Shown here one piece after another: positions 41,190-44,258 of a DNA stretch of 44,258 nucleotides. The first letter of the stretch is position 1. Each line of letters begins with the position of its first letter. Made by a program: the position numbers and the translations under genes. The stretch spans positions 1 through 44,258 of the forward strand of contig JBNGIS010020550.1 in NCBI GenBank assembly GCA_049999725.1, in the 5' to 3' direction. The notes beneath the pieces were generated by a model that saw nothing but the letters and a program-made list of their open reading frames with translations, was not told the DNA's origin and searched no databases. The stretch is from Haplomitrium mnioides (lineage: Eukaryota > Marchantiophyta > Haplomitriopsida > Calobryales).

Positions 41190-41715
41190 GATACCTTGCT
41201 ACAAAAGATGACAAAGTCTTGCAAGGTTGAACCCTACCGCAACAACTGAGAGATGGGTGTGCTTGAAAGTGGGATTTATTGAATGGAAAAGCACATGTTT
41301 ATTTTCCATGCACATAAGATAAAGATCAAGGTCTCTTTGTTAGATCATTCCTCTTAGACACCGCCTCAATATGGTTACAAAATTGGGAGAAACTATGAAG
41401 AAGTGAAGGGCAATTACTTTCTTGGAGTAAACTAAAACAAAGGTTGCTCAAACAATTCCAAGCCGTGGATGTTTAAACAACGACTCGAATAAAATTATGG
41501 AAGTTGAGACAATAGGAAAATGTCCAGAAGTACATTGAAGACTTTCATAAACTACAAGTTCAAATTGTGGATATGAGTCCTATTGAAGCATTGGACAACT
41601 TCAAACGAGGATTAAAACGGAGAGTCCAACAAGAAGTCATCTTGTATGATCCTTGCGATGTGAATGAAGCTATATTGATAGCTCAAAAGATTGAAGGCTC
41701 ACTAATATAACGGCA
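41190..41715 (+). pseudogene. Element H gag remnant
   Basis: DTLLQKMTKSCKVEPYR (about 41191-41240) matches the DTLLQKMNKSYKVEPYR-type segment of element D gag. Later RVQQEVILYDPCDVNEAILI (about 41623-41682) matches its VMMRNPKDVNEAILF segment. The frames between are broken. The knuckle region after it is interrupted by the solo LTR and not recognisable. Confidence 0.7.
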
Positions 41716-41864
41716 TAATAAGCACTTGCATAGCACCATTTATCAATCTCAACCAGCACCAATAGAGTTGGGTCAGCTTGGACAAAGGGATAACTTTTTT
41801 CTAAGCAAGAATCTTCAAAATAGTAGGAATCATGGATTCTAACTAGTTTCATATGCATCACTAT

Positions 41865-42281
41865 TGTAAAAGAATTCAATGACTGACTTCCAAATAAGTA
41901 ACAACTTTAAAATAACTTTAATAAAGTTATATAACGTAAGGCCAATCAGCAAACAAAATCCAAGAGTGTTAGCCAAAGCCAAACAACCAAAGAGCCAAAC
42001 CGAAATGAGAGGAACTCTATAATGATAAGTATGGCTATGAAGCCCTTCTATTTATACAAGAGAAGAGGGTGTCATCCCTCTTTCTTCACTTACAAGTCAC
42101 TTCTAATTTCAACCCTAAATTGATCACTTGGAAGCCACTTCTAATTTCAACTCTAAAACTGTCAAAGTGACTTCAAAGGCAAGTAATCTTATCTCAACCC
42201 TAAAAGTGACCCTCTACCACTTCCTTCACTCATATCTATTTTTTTTTATAAATAACACAACCTTATGTTTGTATTATTACA
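41865..42281 (-). repeat. Solo family 1 LTR
   Basis: The reverse complement reads TGTAATAATACAAACATAAG to gaattcttttaca, a complete but diverged family 1 LTR with the ggttgaaattagaagtgac repeats. No internal region accompanies it and no clear 5-bp target duplication (actat / attgc). Solo LTRs arise by recombination between the two LTRs of an element. Confidence 0.85.
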
Positions 42282-42589
42282 ATTGCCACCTCAACAAGTA
42301 TGTAAGATGAAACACCTAGAGTGGAAAATTGCTAGTGTTTTAAATAAAGAATAATTGGACATATCTCTTCTAGTTGTAGAGTTGAGAGAAATACTGGACC
42401 TACGTGACAACTTCTCAACAATATGAGTGGCAATGACAATCAATTCTAGCAAAGCAATGAGTCTCGGGAAAAAGCAAGAAAGCAATAAGGCAACTTCATC
42501 ATCTTATTGGTTCAACACAACAGAGAAAAGACGAGGCGTCCAAGTAAAAGAATGAAAATAATCACGTGCAAAGAAAAGCATCACAACTT

Positions 42590-43035
42590 ATTATGACTGA
42601 AGGAAAGATAGAAAGAGTCCAAGCAAGGGTTCTTATTGACCCTAGAGCCATTGAAACTTTATGCATAGAACTATTGCATTGAAGCTTGGTCTCTCCGTAG
42701 AGAAGAGATAGAAGGAGAAGGTAGAACTGCTAAATGAGTAGGTAGAACTGATTGAGACCACACCTTGCAACATCAAGTTGAAGATGGGTAAGTATATGGA
42801 GAAATTAGAATGGAGAGTGATTTGTCTTTCATGTTATGATATTATTCTTGGAATGCTCTAGTTGGAGCAACATAATCGTTAAGTTGATTGGCAAATAAAG
42901 ATGGTAAAAGCACTACAATGGAAGATTTATAGAGATTGTAGTCGATCATGTGTGCAGAGTCTACCGCTCTTTGTTACAAACACCAAAGCCATCACTCCAA
43001 AAGATCTCTTATTTTTTGGGTTGATACAAAATATA
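42590..43035 (+). pseudogene. Element H protease and linker
   Basis: GKIERVQARVLIDPRAIETL (about 42603-42660) with the catalytic D-S-G changed to D-P-R (42638-42646). LEWRVICLSCYDIILGML (42808-42861) and ALQWKIYRDCSRSCVQ match the protease end of element D, then DLLFFGLIQNIE (42997-43032) matches its VFLGLIRDVE linker. Confidence 0.7.
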
Positions 43036-44258
43036 GAGAACACAATGATAGCTATAAATGAGAATACCTCATCTTCACAAAAAAGTGTTACTTTTGAGAA
43101 GCAGTTTGAGATTGAATCAAATGTGAAATTTCGTGAGATAAGCGATGGAGTTACAAAAGCTTCAAGTGTGTTGGCTAGCATATTGGGGAAAAAGACAAGT
43201 TTTGTTGAGTTACATAACTTCGGCAAGAAAGTTTAAGAAGGTGAAGTCCATGCGCGCATAGGATCAAGGACTCAACCCTATGCGCGCATAGAGTCAAGGA
43301 GTGAATCCAATGCACGCATAGGATTAACGACTCAACATTTTGTGCGCAAAGGATCAAAGAGGGAACTCAGTGCTTGCAAAGATTTAAGAAACAATCTTCA
43401 TCCAGCAAAAGATCTTTGCTACCCATCAAGAGGGCGAAGTTGAATCTTTCTTCTGAGTATTCCAAAATGTCTGAAAAAAAAGACATACGGAAGAGATTTC
43501 AAACCCTTGTAGAGCTTTCTTCGTCCACATCTGAGGGAGACGTCGATATTGATGAGAAGAGTGTGTCTGTTCAAAACACAAACAACATACAATCTCGAGA
43601 CAATTTTCATTTTGGAGGCGAGCCACTGTCCCCGATAGCACCACTCAAACAACGAGTGATTTCATTTCAAGTTGCACCTTGCGGAGAGATTGGAACGTCT
43701 AAAACAAATCAAATTGTCTTGGAATAGTCTTCAGACAATATTTTGGAAAGCGATTTTGGCAAAGAGTCTCAATCAATCGACATTTCTTTGGAGTTATCGC
43801 CAAGAGCACCGATTTTATTACAGAAAACATTTTTTTCAAACGGAGACATTGATCAAGATTCAGTTTCGGAACGGTACAGTTCTCCCTATTGCCAAGAAGA
43901 AACTCATTTCTCGAAAATATTGTCTCAAGGAACAAACAGTGTTCACAATGACGACAAAGATCTTGAAGATGAATTATCTCCTAGTGCTGGATTCGCTTAC
44001 GGACCAAATCGTCCAGCCCAACATAGGAATTCTTTATTTGGGCCAAAACCCAAACGGGTAAACACCTTACGCGAAAACTTTTTGCAAAAAGTTCATCATG
44101 ACGAGAGCTTTGTGAAGAAAAAGCTGGATCCAATGTCCATTTCTAGATTGAAGAGAATTTCTTGTTGTCAAAATAATTGCTTGTTGTTGTGCAAGACAGA
44201 TTTTTTGAAAACTATAAGAGAAACGTACTTTCAACAAAGCATGAAGAATCGTGATATC
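43036..44258 (+). pseudogene. DUF7869-type transposase-like gene, copy 3 (N-terminal part)
   Basis: From about 43130 it follows copy 2: REISDGVTKASSVLASILGK, then 10-residue repeats (43250-43370), then KRAKLNLSSEYSKMSEKK. From ATG 43374 to the window end one frame is open for 295 codons except a single TAG at 43725-43727 (likely CAG in origin). It contains an acidic Ser-rich region (SSSTSEGDVDIDEKS), GPKPKRVNTLRENFLQK, and the Cys cluster RISCCQNNCLLLCKTDFLKT (about 44150-44210). Two further defects lie upstream, a TAA at 43234 and a frameshift between repeats and the main frame. It is the youngest-looking copy and is cut by the window edge. Confidence 0.75.
43246..43375 (+). repeat. 30-bp coding repeats with the TATGCGCGCATA palindrome
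   Basis: About four units, each of the form ctatgcgcgcataggatcaa then gactcaaccc, encoding ARIGSRTQPY / ARIESRSESN / ARIGLTTQHF / VRKGSKRELS in one frame. The equivalent minus-strand repeats of copy 2 are at 17180-17310. The palindrome core equals that found in the introns of both cassette genes. Confidence 0.8.

Larger units (their letters stand above)
40237..43035 (+). mobile_element. Ty3/gypsy element H (family 2 relative), 3' truncated
   Basis: LTR (40237-40686), PBS, leader ORF remnant, gag and protease, all collinear with element D but clearly diverged. A solo family 1 LTR lies inside at 41865-42281. Homology to element D stops just after the DLLFFGLIQNIE block (about 42997-43032), where transposase-like copy 3 begins. 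RT and integrase are absent from the window. Confidence 0.8.

Noticed and set aside
41865-42281. A minus-strand complete element rather than a solo LTR
   Set aside because: Both sides return to element H sequence and no PBS or internal region is present.
43036-43236. Fusion protein of gypsy protease and transposase-like N-terminus (open frame 42901-43236)
   Set aside because: The join coincides with the end of gypsy homology, the upstream protease is dead and the frame ends at TAA 43234; chance read-through is more likely.

Overview
The window looks like nuclear DNA of a land plant or close relative. It is AT-rich, has GT-AG introns, and is filled with decayed chromodomain Ty3/gypsy retroelements primed by initiator-Met-tRNA-like sites, plus a LINE relic. 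I cannot name the species. Four fixed-length N runs (400, 100, 400 and 100) mark scaffold gaps. I see no intact host gene; nearly every coding stretch is a pseudogene whose stops are mostly TGA, TAG or TAA at expected CGA, TGG or CAA/CAG codons.

The most interesting content is a broken two-gene cassette at 14945-27016. On the minus strand is a transposase-like gene of the eukaryotic GHTHxxID family (DUF7869 type). Diverging from it on the plus strand is a gene for an apparent ParB-like plus amino-methyltransferase fusion protein: a GNHR-like motif, then a DPPY-like IADIPYG, then a C-terminal motif I. Their TATA boxes lie about 90 bp apart. Both genes contain many copies of one palindrome (consensus CCTATGCGCGCATAGG), mostly in introns, and I saw no clear copy in the gypsy or LINE DNA. 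Two more copies of the transposase-like gene lie at the window edges: 43036-44258 (N-terminal part, almost open) and 1-2648 (C-terminal part with the catalytic-looking motifs). The methyltransferase gene is split by a full-length gypsy element (D, 18081-24315) that duplicated 5 bp; removing it restores the reading frame exactly.

Layout: 1-3381 transposase-like copy 1 and its flank; 3382-10262 gypsy family 1 cluster (A, B, C); 10268-14944 hairpin, unassigned DNA, LINE relic and a gap; 14945-27016 the two-gene cassette with gypsy D inside; 27757-31664 a GC-rich, gap-ridden block of very different composition with a 577-bp duplicate around a gap; 31961-38290 a second family 1 cluster (E, F, G); about 38420-40049 a 60-bp minisatellite; 40237-43035 gypsy H, whose LTR carries four perfect heat-shock elements, with a solo family 1 LTR inside; 43036-44258 transposase-like copy 3.

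Working model (inference): the transposase-like and methyltransferase genes belonged to one DNA transposon that carried its own DNA-modification enzyme, later silenced, mutated and invaded by retroelements.
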